Shown here one piece after another: positions 24,658 through 32,872 of a stretch of DNA of 64,000 bases (position 1 is its first letter; the number at the start of each line of letters is the position of its first letter). Where the stretch lies: assembly GCA_934660965.1 (NCBI GenBank), contig CAKUIM010000008.1, positions 1-64,000 on the forward strand. The letters run 5' to 3'. The translations under genes were made by a program, and so were the position numbers. Source of the DNA: an uncultured Oscillospiraceae bacterium (lineage in GTDB: Bacteria; Bacillota; Clostridia; Oscillospirales; Oscillospiraceae). The notes beneath the pieces were generated by a model. It was not told the origin of the DNA. It did no database searches and saw only the letters and a program-made list of their open reading frames with translations.

Positions 24658-25656
24658 TTGAAGTCCATCCGAACGGGCCTTGCCCTGCTCCTTGCCGCCC
24701 TGCTTCTGTGCGCCGGCTGCTCTGCCGCCCCCCGGGATGAGCCCCGGCTGCGCCTTGCCTGCTCTACCTATCCCGTATACCTGCTGGCCTGTGCGGTCAG
24801 CGCCGGTGCGCCCGGGGTATCCGTGTCCCGGCTCCAGACCGGGCAGGTCAGCTGCCTGCACGACTATACCCTCACCGTGGGCGACATGCGCGCGCTGGAG
24901 CTTGCCGACCTCATCCTGCTAAACGGCGCCGGCCTGGAGGAGTTTTTAAGCAGTGCCCTCCGGCAGACCTCCGCCCCCGCCGTGGACTGCTCCGCCGGAG
25001 TTGACCTTCTCGAGGGGGAAGGGCATGACCACGCCGGCCACAGCCGTGACCACGATGACCACGAGGACGAGGACGATGGCCATGGCCATGACGACGGCCA
25101 CGACGGCCACGGCGCCGCCCCCGACCCCCACATCTGGATGGACCCGGCCAACGCCGCCCTCATGGCCCAAAATATCGCCGCCGCCCTCTCCCGGGCCGAC
25201 CCGGACTATGCCGCCCTCTACGCGGACAATGCCCGGGCCGTTGAAGCAGCCCTCCGGGACGCGCGCAGCACCTGGGCGGACGCCCTCTCCGGCCTTGCCC
25301 ACCCCTACCTTATTACATTTCACGACGGATTCTCCTATTTTGCCCGGGCCTTCGGCCTGACGCTGCTCTTCGCCCTGGAAGAGGAGGAGGGGGCCACCGC
25401 CTCCGCCCGGGACATCCGCACCGCCGCCGATCTTGTCTCGCAGTACGGCCTGCCCGCCGTCTTTGCCGAGCGCAACGGCTCGGGCGCCGCCGCCCGGGCG
25501 GTGCAGGGGGAGACGGGGTGCGCCGTCTACACCCTGTCCATGCTCATGGATGGGCCGGATGCCGAAGCCGGCGCAGCCGCCCTTGACGTTCTCAACGACC
25601 TCTATCTCTCCCCCATGGAGGAAAACATTCAAACCCTTTTGGAGGTGCTGCAATGA
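24658..25656 (+). CDS. znuA: Metal (zinc-type) ABC transporter substrate-binding lipoprotein
   Basis: Extracellular metal-binding component of a ZnuABC/AdcABC-type importer, 332 aa. It starts at TTG with GGGAGG upstream. Signal peptide and lipobox LCAGC precede the mature protein. The His-ligand regions of cluster A-I proteins are visible (HIWMDPANAALMAQNIA; ITFHDGFSYFARAFGL; AVFAERNGSG). A His/Asp/Glu-rich loop at about residues 122-152, typical of zinc rather than manganese binders, separates the two. The stop overlaps the next start as ATGA. Confidence 0.92.
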   Translation: MKSIRTGLALLLAALLLCAGCSAAPRDEPRLRLACSTYPVYLLACAVSAGAPGVSVSRLQTGQVSCLHDYTLTVGDMRALELADLILLNGAGLEEFLSSALRQTSAPAVDCSAGVDLLEGEGHDHAGHSRDHDDHEDEDDGHGHDDGHDGHGAAPDPHIWMDPANAALMAQNIAAALSRADPDYAALYADNARAVEAALRDARSTWADALSGLAHPYLITFHDGFSYFARAFGLTLLFALEEEEGATASARDIRTAADLVSQYGLPAVFAERNGSGAAARAVQGETGCAVYTLSMLMDGPDAEAGAAALDVLNDLYLSPMEENIQTLLEVLQ

Positions 25657-26435
25657 GCCAGTGCTGTCCCCACCCCGACCGCTGTCATAGCGAAAGCTGC
25701 CAGGACGCCTGCTGCCTGCGCATTTCCGACCTGGCCGTCACCTCGAGCGACGGCCGGCAGCTGCTCCACAGCGTCAACCTGCACATCCACTGCGGGCAGA
25801 TCGTGGCCCTCATCGGCCCCAACGGCGCGGGCAAATCCACCCTCTTCAAATCCATCCTGGGCCTTGCGCCCTACACCGGCACCATCGACTTCCACCTCTC
25901 CGGCGGCCGGAGTGCCCGGCCCAAGGTGGGCTACGTGCCCCAGTCCCCCGCCTTCGACCCCGGCGACCCGCTGACGGTGGCCGACTTTTTCGCCGCGGCC
26001 ATCGCCCGCTATCCGGTGTGCCTGCCCCTGCCCCGCGCCCTGCGCCGCCGGGTGGAAGGCTGTCTCGACCGGGTCCACGGCGCCGGCCTTGCAAATCGCC
26101 GGCTGGGCAACCTCTCCGGCGGCGAGCTCCAGCGGGTGCTCCTTGCCCTGGCGCTGGAGCCCCTGCCCCACATTCTCATTCTGGACGAGCCCCTCTCCGG
26201 CGTGGACGCCGAGGGCGCGGTGGAGCTCATGGACATGCTCGACGAGCTGCGCCGCAGCTACGACCTGTCCATCCTTCTCTCCTCCCACGACTTCGACTCC
26301 GTGCGCCGCTACGCCGACCAGGCCGTCCTGCTCAAGGGCACCGTTCTGGACGCAGGCACGCCCGAGCAGGTGCTCTCCGGCAGCGCCTTCCGGGGCGTAT
26401 TCCATCTGGGCCCGGGAAAGGAGGGCACGGCATGA
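25653..26435 (+). CDS. znuC: Metal ABC transporter ATP-binding protein with Cys/His-rich N-terminus
   Basis: ATPase subunit of the importer, 260 aa. Walker A is GPNGAGKS, the signature LSGGELQR, Walker B ILILDEPLSGVD, with the H-loop SSHDFDS. The first ~23 residues are an unusual extension, MSQCCPHPDRCHSESCQDAC, with cysteines and histidines spaced as in metal-binding sequences. Start and stop overlap the neighbouring genes by four bases, so the three subunits are translationally coupled. Confidence 0.93.
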   Translation: MSQCCPHPDRCHSESCQDACCLRISDLAVTSSDGRQLLHSVNLHIHCGQIVALIGPNGAGKSTLFKSILGLAPYTGTIDFHLSGGRSARPKVGYVPQSPAFDPGDPLTVADFFAAAIARYPVCLPLPRALRRRVEGCLDRVHGAGLANRRLGNLSGGELQRVLLALALEPLPHILILDEPLSGVDAEGAVELMDMLDELRRSYDLSILLSSHDFDSVRRYADQAVLLKGTVLDAGTPEQVLSGSAFRGVFHLGPGKEGTA

Positions 26436-27274
26436 GCCTCTGGTATTCCATTGTGGAGCTGCTCCCCTTCCAGTGGGCGCAGAGCGGCTCCATGTACTTT
26501 ATGAAAAACGCGCTTCTGGCGCTGCTCATCGTCTCCCCCCTCTTCGGCATCCTCTCCACCATGGTGGTCACCCGGCGGATGTCCTTTTTCTCCGACACCC
26601 TGGGCCACTCCGCCTTTACCGGGGTGGCTGTGGGCTCCCTGTGTGGCCTTGCTGAGCCCCTGTGGGGGGCTGTGGTCTTTTCCGCCGTGCTGGCCCTGCT
26701 CTTTACCGTGGTACGCCGGCGCACAAGCCTTGCAAGCGATACGGTCATCGGCGTCTTTTCCTCCACCGCCGTGGCCCTGGGCATCTTTTTGTCCACCTTC
26801 GGCGGCGGCTCCTTTACCCGGCTCAACTCCTACCTCATCGGGGACATCCTGTCGGTGACGCCGGGGAAGATCGCCGTGCTGCTCGTCATCTTGCTCCTGG
26901 TTCTGGCCCTGTGGGGACTGTCCTTCAACCGGCTGATGCTCTCCGCCGTCCACCCGTCCCTGGCCGCCAGCCGGGGCATCTCCGTATTCTGGCAGGACGC
27001 GCTCTTTTCCGTGGCCGTGGCCGTCACCGTCACGCTGTCCATGACCTGGGTGGGCCTTCTGGTCATCAACTCCCTGCTGGTTCTCCCGGCGGCCTGCGCC
27101 CGGAACCTTGCCCGCAACATGTGGCAGTACCACCTCCACGCCCTTGTGGCCGCGGTGGTGTCCGGGGTGGCGGGGCTGCTCACCAGCTACTACATTGGCT
27201 CGTCCACCGGCGCGTGCATCACCCTGTACCTGGCCGTCTGGTTCGCCGTGAGCTTCTGCCTGCGGCGCAGATAG
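26432..27274 (+). CDS. znuB: Metal ABC transporter permease (ABC-3 family)
   Basis: Membrane channel of the zinc-type importer, 280 aa with about eight helices. Typical ABC-3 segments are MSFFSDTLGHSAFTGVAVG and SMTWVGLLVINSLLVLPAACARNLA. The start ATG 26432 overlaps the ATPase stop by four bases. The gene ends the operon and is followed by a terminator. Confidence 0.93.
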   Translation: MSLWYSIVELLPFQWAQSGSMYFMKNALLALLIVSPLFGILSTMVVTRRMSFFSDTLGHSAFTGVAVGSLCGLAEPLWGAVVFSAVLALLFTVVRRRTSLASDTVIGVFSSTAVALGIFLSTFGGGSFTRLNSYLIGDILSVTPGKIAVLLVILLLVLALWGLSFNRLMLSAVHPSLAASRGISVFWQDALFSVAVAVTVTLSMTWVGLLVINSLLVLPAACARNLARNMWQYHLHALVAAVVSGVAGLLTSYYIGSSTGACITLYLAVWFAVSFCLRRR

Positions 27275-27320
27275 GGCCCGTCCCAGGGCCGTCCCAAGTC
27301 CCGCCCCGTCCCAAATTGCC

Positions 27321-27367
27321 AAAGCTCCCCATCCCATGCCGCCGGGCAGAGGACGGGGAGCTTTTTT
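27321..27367 (+). terminator. Terminator after the zinc-type importer
   Basis: AAAGCTCCCC (27321-27330) pairs with GGGGAGCTTT (27355-27364) and is followed by TTT. It is shared with the end of the convergent gene at 27367. Confidence 0.7.
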
Positions 27368-27888
27368 CACGCTGAAAAGGACCCTTCCGGATAGAGCGCC
27401 GCCGCGCGGAAGAGAAGGGACAGTGCCTGCCACGTCCCCTGGTCCAGCGCCCCCGTCTCCGGAAGCCCTGCCCCCTGCTGCACCGCGCGCAGGGCGCGGG
27501 CCGTTGCGCCGTGGAGCTGCCCGTCCCGCTCGACGCCCTCGATCCCCGCGAGCACGCCCTCCAGCCGCCCCAGCACGCTCTGTGCCACCCGCACCGCGTC
27601 CGACCGCTCTCCGACGGCCGCCGTGGCCTCCAGCACCGGCAGGCACACGCCGCCCCGGCAAGGGTGCAAGCGCCGGAAGTGCCAGTGCAGGGCGTCCCAG
27701 GTGGCGCCGTTCACTGCCCCCGTTACCGGAAGGCCGAAGTCCCGCTGGAAGATCATCACCGCCTCCAGCGTCCGCTCCCCGAATTCGCCGTCCTCCGCAA
27801 GGGCGGGCAGCTGGGGGTAGACTCGCCCCAGGCAGTTGAGCATGGCCTGGAGCTTGCGCACCGCGCCGCTGTGCGTTCCGTCCGTCAT
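27367..27888 (-). CDS. Peptidoglycan-binding domain protein
   Basis: A 173-aa protein made of two PG_binding_1 repeats. The first runs from SGAVRKLQAMLNCLG to FGLPVTGAVNGATWDALH, the second from SDAVRVAQSVLGRLEGV to GLPETGALDQGTWQALSLLF. No catalytic domain or signal peptide is visible. Its start overlaps the upstream SpoIID-like gene as ATGA. It probably helps anchor that partner to cortex or spore-coat peptidoglycan. Confidence 0.85.
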   Translation of the reverse strand: MTDGTHSGAVRKLQAMLNCLGRVYPQLPALAEDGEFGERTLEAVMIFQRDFGLPVTGAVNGATWDALHWHFRRLHPCRGGVCLPVLEATAAVGERSDAVRVAQSVLGRLEGVLAGIEGVERDGQLHGATARALRAVQQGAGLPETGALDQGTWQALSLLFRAAALYPEGSFSA

Positions 27889-29066
27889 GACGCCCCGCCT
27901 CCCCTCCCGCTGCCGTAGGTCAGCGTCCCCTCCTGCAGGGCCCGGCGCAGCTCCTGCGTGGTCTCGGGCATGTCGGCGTAGCCAAGCGCCGTGCGCACCA
28001 CCCCCAGGTAATCCGCGTAAAGCCGGGTCCAGGTCTGGTAGCCCACAATGCCGTCGGCGGCAAGCCCTGCCTGCCGCTGGAAGGCCAGCACCGCCTGGCG
28101 GGTCTCGGGGCCGAACACGCCGTCCACCGCCGGAGCCGGGATGCTGTAACGGAACTGGGCCAGGATGGCGAGGAAATACTGCATGGCCTTCACCTCCGCC
28201 CCGGAGCTTCCCTCGCCCAAAACCGGGGCCTTGGGGTCAAAGCGCACGTCGGTGTAGGGCTGGCCCTCGCTCAAAAGCTCGGACAGGTCCGCCACCCCCA
28301 CATAGAGCATCACCAGCTTGTTCCAGGTGGCCTCCCCCGCCACGCCGTCCGCGCTCAGGTTGAAAATGGCCTGGAACTGGCGCACCGCCGCCTCGGTCTC
28401 CGGACCGAAAAAGCCGTCTACAGGCTCGATGCGGCCGATGGCCGGATAATTGCGCCCCACCCGGTTGAGCATGACCTGGAGCACCACCACCTCCTCGCCG
28501 GTGCTGCCAAGGCGCAGAGGCGCGCCCGGATAGGGGGAGCGCACGTCCTGGATGGGGGTGCCGCTGACCAGCTCGATGTCGTCCCCGTAGTACCGGCGCA
28601 GGATCTGCAAATAGCTGTATCCCTCCCGGGCCAGCTCCTCGCTGCCCCACTGGGACAGGCCGTCACACACTACGGTGGTGCCGTTGCAGAACCGGGCGGA
28701 GAGGGGCTCCACATAGCCCCTGCGGCGGATGTAGGTGGAAAAGAGCTCATCCACCAGGCGGTCGATATTCTCAAAGGTGTTGCGGCCCTTGATGAATTTC
28801 TGGTCGTTCTGGGTGGAGCCGGTGATGTCGAAGTCGTACCCCCGGCTGCGGTAATAGGCGGTGTACACCCGGTTGAGGGCGAAGGAGATCTGGGCCAGGA
28901 TGTTGGCGCGCAGCGCCTGCTCGTTCCAGGTGGGGTAGACCTCGCTGGAGGCCACGTTCTTGATGTAGTCCGGGAAGGACACCGTCACATTCTCCGCCCA
29001 CTGCCCGGCGGGGGCGGTGTGGACGGTGATGTACCGGGGAATGTACGGGCGCACCGTGATGGGCAT
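27885..29066 (-). CDS. SpoIID-like protein with peptidoglycan-binding repeats
   Basis: A 393-aa protein beginning MPITVRPYIPRYITVHTAP. The N-terminal ~200 residues resemble a SpoIID/LytB-type domain: VSFPDYIKNVASSEVYPTW, ALRANILAQISFALNRVY and the CNGTTVVCDGLSQWG segment. Two PG_binding_1 repeats follow (LGSTGEEVVVLQVMLNRVG; GSSGAEVKAMQYFLAIL). No signal peptide is visible, which fits a protein acting on forespore-associated peptidoglycan from the mother cell. It is the second of three coupled genes. Confidence 0.82.
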   Translation of the reverse strand: MPITVRPYIPRYITVHTAPAGQWAENVTVSFPDYIKNVASSEVYPTWNEQALRANILAQISFALNRVYTAYYRSRGYDFDITGSTQNDQKFIKGRNTFENIDRLVDELFSTYIRRRGYVEPLSARFCNGTTVVCDGLSQWGSEELAREGYSYLQILRRYYGDDIELVSGTPIQDVRSPYPGAPLRLGSTGEEVVVLQVMLNRVGRNYPAIGRIEPVDGFFGPETEAAVRQFQAIFNLSADGVAGEATWNKLVMLYVGVADLSELLSEGQPYTDVRFDPKAPVLGEGSSGAEVKAMQYFLAILAQFRYSIPAPAVDGVFGPETRQAVLAFQRQAGLAADGIVGYQTWTRLYADYLGVVRTALGYADMPETTQELRRALQEGTLTYGSGRGGGAS

Positions 29067-29080
29067 GGACCATCCCCCCC

Positions 29081-29473
29081 TCACAACGGCTGGGGCTCTG
29101 CCCGGATCACGTTCTCCCGGGGCCCATAGCCCCACTGGCCGCCGCCCCGGGGCACCAGAGAGATGTTCTGCACCGACTCCACCCCCGGGAACACCTGAAA
29201 GCCCTCCACCACCGCCACCTGATAGGCCGGGTGCTCCACCCAGAGGGAATAGGTGGCATAGGGCCTCTCCCCACCGGGGGTCAATCCCTGGGCCATGCCG
29301 GGGGCGGGCAGAGTCAGCGGCGGGCACAGCCCGCTCTCATCGGTCTCCAGCACCGCGGCCAGCCTGCGCTTCCCGTCCGGCGCCGGAGCCGTCACAATCA
29401 CTGCCGCCCCCATCACCGGCAGCTCCGCCCGGGATGTGGTGACCCGCACCTGTAAAGTTCCTGTCGCGTCCAA
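29081..29473 (-). CDS. Carboxypeptidase-regulatory-like beta-sandwich protein
   Basis: A 130-aa protein with the layout of a single beta-sandwich domain: TLQVRVTTSRAELPVMGAAVIVTAP, LETDESGLCPPLTLPAP, YATYSLWVEHPAYQVAVVEGFQVFPG. It starts at TTG 29473 with GGGAGG upstream. It is first in an operon with the SpoIID-like and peptidoglycan-binding genes, so a spore-envelope or cortex role is likely. The family assignment is by pattern only. Confidence 0.7.
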   Translation of the reverse strand: MDATGTLQVRVTTSRAELPVMGAAVIVTAPAPDGKRRLAAVLETDESGLCPPLTLPAPGMAQGLTPGGERPYATYSLWVEHPAYQVAVVEGFQVFPGVESVQNISLVPRGGGQWGYGPRENVIRAEPQPL

Positions 29474-29537
29474 AATCGCGCGCCTCCCTTCTCAATTGGC
29501 TGTGCCATCCTATGCCGCCAAAATTTTTCCGTGCAAG

Positions 29538-29558
29538 ATTGTTAAGGAAATTGACAAT
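29538..29558 (+). promoter_or_regulatory. rex: Putative Rex operator
   Basis: ATTGTTAA-GGAAA-TTGACAAT is an inverted repeat that resembles the Rex operator TTGTTAA-N4-TTAACAA with one extra central base and one mismatch. It overlaps the -35 hexamer of the rex promoter, as expected for NADH-sensitive autorepression. Confidence 0.65.
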
Positions 29559-29579
29559 CTCCCCGTGATGCGTTAAAAT
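29551..29579 (+). promoter_or_regulatory. rex promoter
   Basis: TTGACA (29551-29556), 17 bases, TAAAAT (29574-29579), about 57 bases upstream of rex. Confidence 0.8.
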
Positions 29580-29636
29580 AATGGAAGCATCCGGCCGCTG
29601 CGCCGCGCAGAACAAGAAGAAAGGCAGGCTGACGCG

Positions 29637-30269
29637 ATGAAAAAAGAACGTATCTCTACGGCGGTCATCCGCCGTTTGCCTCGATATTACCGCCATCTGG
29701 ACGATCTGTACCGCACCGGGCAGGTCCGCATCTCCTCCAGCGCTCTGGCAAAGTCCATGGGCCTCACCGCCTCCCAGATCCGACAGGACCTGTCCTGCTT
29801 CGGCGAATTCGGCCAGCAGGGCTACGGCTATAATGTAGAGCGCCTGCGGGGCGAGGTGGCTGAGATCCTGGGCATGCACCGGGGCCACACCGCCGTCATC
29901 CTGGGCGCGGGCAACCTGGGCCGTGCGCTGATTGAAAACTTCCCCTTCCGGGCCAACGGCTTCCGCCTGGTGGCCGCCTTTGATGTAGACCCCACCATCG
30001 TGGGCACCCGCCTGGGCGGCATCCCCGTATACCACACCGACATGCTGGAGAGCTACATGCGCGAGCACCGCATCAGCGTGGGCGTGCTCACCGTCCCGGC
30101 AGGGGTGGCGGTGGAAAGCGCCCGGCGGTTGGTATCCTACGGCGTGCAGGGTCTTTGGAACTTCACCAACGTGGAGCTGTCCCCCCAGGACACCGCCCCC
30201 ATCAAGGTGGAGGACGTCCACTTTGCCGACAGCCTGCTCACCCTAAGCTACATGATCTCTGAGGATTGA
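29637..30269 (+). CDS. rex: Redox-sensing transcriptional repressor Rex
   Basis: Dimeric repressor that releases DNA when NADH rises, controlling fermentative and electron-transfer genes. The N-terminal winged helix has motifs AVIRRLPRYYRHLDDL and SSSALAKSMGLTASQIRQDLS. The Rossmann domain carries GAGNLG at residues 90-95. The C-terminal swap helix covers the end, FADSLLTLSYMISED. At 210 aa the length is normal. A Rex-like site overlaps its own promoter. Confidence 0.96.
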   Translation: MKKERISTAVIRRLPRYYRHLDDLYRTGQVRISSSALAKSMGLTASQIRQDLSCFGEFGQQGYGYNVERLRGEVAEILGMHRGHTAVILGAGNLGRALIENFPFRANGFRLVAAFDVDPTIVGTRLGGIPVYHTDMLESYMREHRISVGVLTVPAGVAVESARRLVSYGVQGLWNFTNVELSPQDTAPIKVEDVHFADSLLTLSYMISED

Positions 30270-30271
30270 CC

Positions 30272-31330
30272 ATGAAAAAAAGAATTTTCTCTTTGCTCCT
30301 GGCCCTGGCCGTCCTGGCCGCCGGCGCAGTCAGCGCCCTTGCAAGCTCCAATGCCGACAAGACCGTTGTCACCCTGAGCTACCTCAACGGCACCTATTCC
30401 TCCCAGCTGCGCCAGCAGTTCACCTCCCTGCTCTCCCCGCTGGACAGCGCCTACGCCGCGGCGGTGAAGCGTCTCAACGATAAAACCGGCACCCAGAGCG
30501 GCAATCGCAGCTGGACCACCTCCGCCGCCTTCGTCCCCCTCTACCCTCTGGCCGGAGAGAGCGTCACCCTCAGCGCCGGCTCCGGCCTTCTCTGGCAGTC
30601 CGGCCAGGGCAGCGCCTCCGCCGCCCTGGTGGATGTCACCTCCGGGGAGGAGCTTGCCGCCGGTCAGGCCCTCACTGCCGGCCACCGCTACCTTGCCGAG
30701 GTGGACACCATCGTCATCGCCTCCAGCGCCAGCGCGTGCAGCGCCGAGGGGCAGTGGGTTTCCACCGCCACCGGCACCGCCCCCCGGGTCTCCCCCTTCA
30801 AGGACGTGCGGGAGGGCGACTGGTACTACGACGCCGTGCTCTACGCTGTGGACCGAGGCCTCTTCAACGGCACCAGCGCCACCACCTTTGAGCCCAACGC
30901 CACCATGAACCGGGCCATGCTGGTCACCGTGCTCCACCGCATGGCGGGCCGGCCCTCTGCCAGCGGCTCCAACCCCTTCACTGACGTGAATGCCGCCGAG
31001 TGGTACGGCCCCGCCGTTTTGTGGGCAAATCAGGCGGGCATCGTCACCGGAACCAGCGCCACCACCTTCGACCCCAACGGCACTGTCACCCGGGAGCAGA
31101 TCGCCGTCATGCTCTACCGCTACGCCTCCTACCTGGGCACCGACGTGTCCCAGCGCACCTCCGTCTCCGGCTTCACTGACGCCTCCCGCATTAGCGACTA
31201 CGCCCAGGACGCCGTATCCTGGGCCGCGGCCGTGGGCCTTCTCCGGGGGGACGCCGGCCGGCTCAACCCCGGCAGCGGCGCCACCCGTGCCGAGGTGGCC
31301 ACCATCCTCCAGCGCTATAACGGCGGCTAA
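30272..31330 (+). CDS. Secreted protein with three S-layer homology domains
   Basis: A 352-aa protein. The signal peptide MKKRIFSLLLALAVLAAGAV is cleaved near ALA-SS. The unique part spans residues about 25-170. Three SLH repeats follow: FKDVREGDWYYDAVLYAVDRG, FTDVNAAEWYGPAVLWANQAG and a last one from FTDASRISDYAQDAVSWAAAVG. SLH domains bind pyruvylated cell-wall polymers. The gene starts 3 bases after rex and may be co-transcribed with it. Confidence 0.9.
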   Translation: MKKRIFSLLLALAVLAAGAVSALASSNADKTVVTLSYLNGTYSSQLRQQFTSLLSPLDSAYAAAVKRLNDKTGTQSGNRSWTTSAAFVPLYPLAGESVTLSAGSGLLWQSGQGSASAALVDVTSGEELAAGQALTAGHRYLAEVDTIVIASSASACSAEGQWVSTATGTAPRVSPFKDVREGDWYYDAVLYAVDRGLFNGTSATTFEPNATMNRAMLVTVLHRMAGRPSASGSNPFTDVNAAEWYGPAVLWANQAGIVTGTSATTFDPNGTVTREQIAVMLYRYASYLGTDVSQRTSVSGFTDASRISDYAQDAVSWAAAVGLLRGDAGRLNPGSGATRAEVATILQRYNGG

Positions 31331-31350
31331 ACCGCCCGCTCCCCGCTGTC

Positions 31351-31390
31351 AAAAGCGCCCTCCTCCCAGAATCGGAGCAGGGCGCTTTTT
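31351..31390 (+). terminator. Terminator after the SLH protein gene
   Basis: AAAAGCGCCCT (31351-31361) pairs with AGGGCGCTTTT (31379-31389) and runs into T. Confidence 0.8.
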
Positions 31391-31504
31391 CATGCCGGGC
31401 GGGTGCGCCCCATTCGCGGAACCAATTCGGCTGCGCTCCATAAGATGGGGTGAGACATACCGGCAGGGGCCGTCTGTCTCAACTATATCAAGGAGGTACT
31501 TCTT

Positions 31505-31654
31505 ATGGGGTGCAATAATGGTTGCGGCTTTGGCGGCGGGGGCTGCTGGTGGATCATCATCATTCTTCTGCTGCTGTGCTGCTGCGGCGGTTGGGGCGGC
31601 TGCGGCAACAACTGCGGCGGCTGCGGCAACAACTGCGGCGGCTGCGGCTGCTAA
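31505..31654 (+). CDS. Cys/Gly-rich membrane microprotein
   Basis: A 49-aa protein with a strong RBS (AAGGAGG) nine bases before the ATG. It begins MGCNNGCGFGGGGCWW, has a core IIIILLLLCCC hydrophobic run that could just span a membrane, then repeats of the type CGNNCGG. About a quarter of the residues are cysteine. The layout recalls YjcZ-type sporulation peptides and small Cys-rich spore proteins, but I cannot assign a family. A bidirectional terminator follows directly. Confidence 0.7.
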   Translation: MGCNNGCGFGGGGCWWIIIILLLLCCCGGWGGCGNNCGGCGNNCGGCGC

Positions 31655-31662
31655 GGGCATAG

Positions 31663-31698
31663 AAAAACAGCCGGGGCTCGCCGCCCCGGCTGTTTTTT
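31663..31698. terminator. Bidirectional terminator
   Basis: AACAGCCGGGGC (31666-31677) pairs with GCCCCGGCTGTT (31683-31694), with A-run before and T-run after. It serves the microprotein gene on plus and mreB on minus. Confidence 0.85.
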
Positions 31699-31708
31699 CA
31701 TTTCTTTT

Positions 31709-32731
31709 TTACAGCATCTGCTTGCTGCGGGAAATGTTGAGGGTGCCGTCCTGCATCTCGCTGACCCAGGCAAGGCTCTTGCCCGTGCCGATGGCCACGC
31801 AGGAAATGGCGTCGTCCGCCACGTGGGTCTCGATGCCGGTATGGGACTCCACGAGCTTATCAAAGCCCCACACCAGCGAGCCGCCGCCGGTCATCACGAT
31901 GCCGTTGGTGGCGATGTCGGCCACAAGCTCCGGTGGGGTGCGCTCCAAAACGGAGTGAATAGCCTCCAGCACCCGGGCGCTGGGCTCCTCAAATGCCTCG
32001 ATCATCTCGCTGGAGGTGACAGAGAACACCCGGGGCAGGCCGGTCATCAGGCAGCGGCCCTTGATCTCCATGGAGACCTCCTCCGGCCGGGGGAACACGC
32101 AGCCGATGTTGATTTTCAGCTCCTCTGCGGTGCGGTCGCCGATGAGGACGTTGTGCTTCTTGCGGATGTACTTGACCACTGCCTCGCTGAACGCATCGCC
32201 TGCCACCTTGATGGAGGCAGACTCCACAATGCCGGACAGGGAGATCACTGCGATGTCCGCCGTGCCGCCGCCGATGTCCACCACCATGTGGCCGTCGGGC
32301 TTCTGGATGTCGATGCCCGCGCCGATGGCGGCCGCCAGGGGCTCCTCAATGAGGTACACCCGCCGCGCGCCAGCCTGGATGCCCGCGTCGATGACGGCGC
32401 GCTCCTCCACCTCGGTAATGCCGGAGGGCACGCAGATCACCACCCGGGGCTTGAAGAGCCGGATGGGGGACACCTTGCGGATAAACTCCCGGAGCATCCG
32501 CTCAGTCATGTCGTAGTCGGAGATAACGCCCTCCCGCAGGGGGCGGATGGCAATGATGTTGCCGGGGGTACGGCCCAGCATCTGCTGCGCCTCGGTGCCC
32601 ACCTTCAGCAGCTTGCCGGTATTCTTGTCGATAGAGACCACGGAGGGCTCCCGCAGCACGATGCCCTTGTCCTTCACATAGACCAGCACGCTGGCGGTGC
32701 CCAGGTCGATGCCGATATCCTTTGCAAACAT
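31709..32731 (-). CDS. mreB: Rod shape-determining protein MreB/Mbl
   Basis: Bacterial actin that guides elongasome wall synthesis at the membrane. Phosphate-binding segments are IGIDLGTASVLVYVKDKGIVL and VVDIGGGTADIAVISLSG; the adenosine motif is VMTGGGSLVWG. The length of 340 aa is normal. It stands alone rather than with mreC/mreD, as for Mbl-type paralogues in Firmicutes, so mbl is an alternative name. Confidence 0.95.
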   Translation of the reverse strand: MFAKDIGIDLGTASVLVYVKDKGIVLREPSVVSIDKNTGKLLKVGTEAQQMLGRTPGNIIAIRPLREGVISDYDMTERMLREFIRKVSPIRLFKPRVVICVPSGITEVEERAVIDAGIQAGARRVYLIEEPLAAAIGAGIDIQKPDGHMVVDIGGGTADIAVISLSGIVESASIKVAGDAFSEAVVKYIRKKHNVLIGDRTAEELKINIGCVFPRPEEVSMEIKGRCLMTGLPRVFSVTSSEMIEAFEEPSARVLEAIHSVLERTPPELVADIATNGIVMTGGGSLVWGFDKLVESHTGIETHVADDAISCVAIGTGKSLAWVSEMQDGTLNISRSKQML

Positions 32732-32822
32732 AGTTCGTCACACCTTCGTCAGATATTCCAACCGGAATTGTAGCCAGATCCCCTCCGGTTCAAAACGCAG
32801 CCCAATGGCAATACATAAAGTC

Positions 32823-32851
32823 ATTATAGCGGAGCGGAGCGGAGATTGCAA
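32823..32851 (-). promoter_or_regulatory. mreB promoter
   Basis: Minus-strand TTGCAA (32846-32851), 17 bases, TATAAT (32823-32828), about 90 bases upstream of mreB. Confidence 0.75.
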
Positions 32852-32872
32852 CGGGATTTTCTCCTTTTCCCT

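Noticed and set aside
25030..25120. His/Asp repeat DNA in znuA as a possible tandem repeat element
   Set aside because: It is in frame and encodes the expected metal-binding loop of zinc-type binding proteins.
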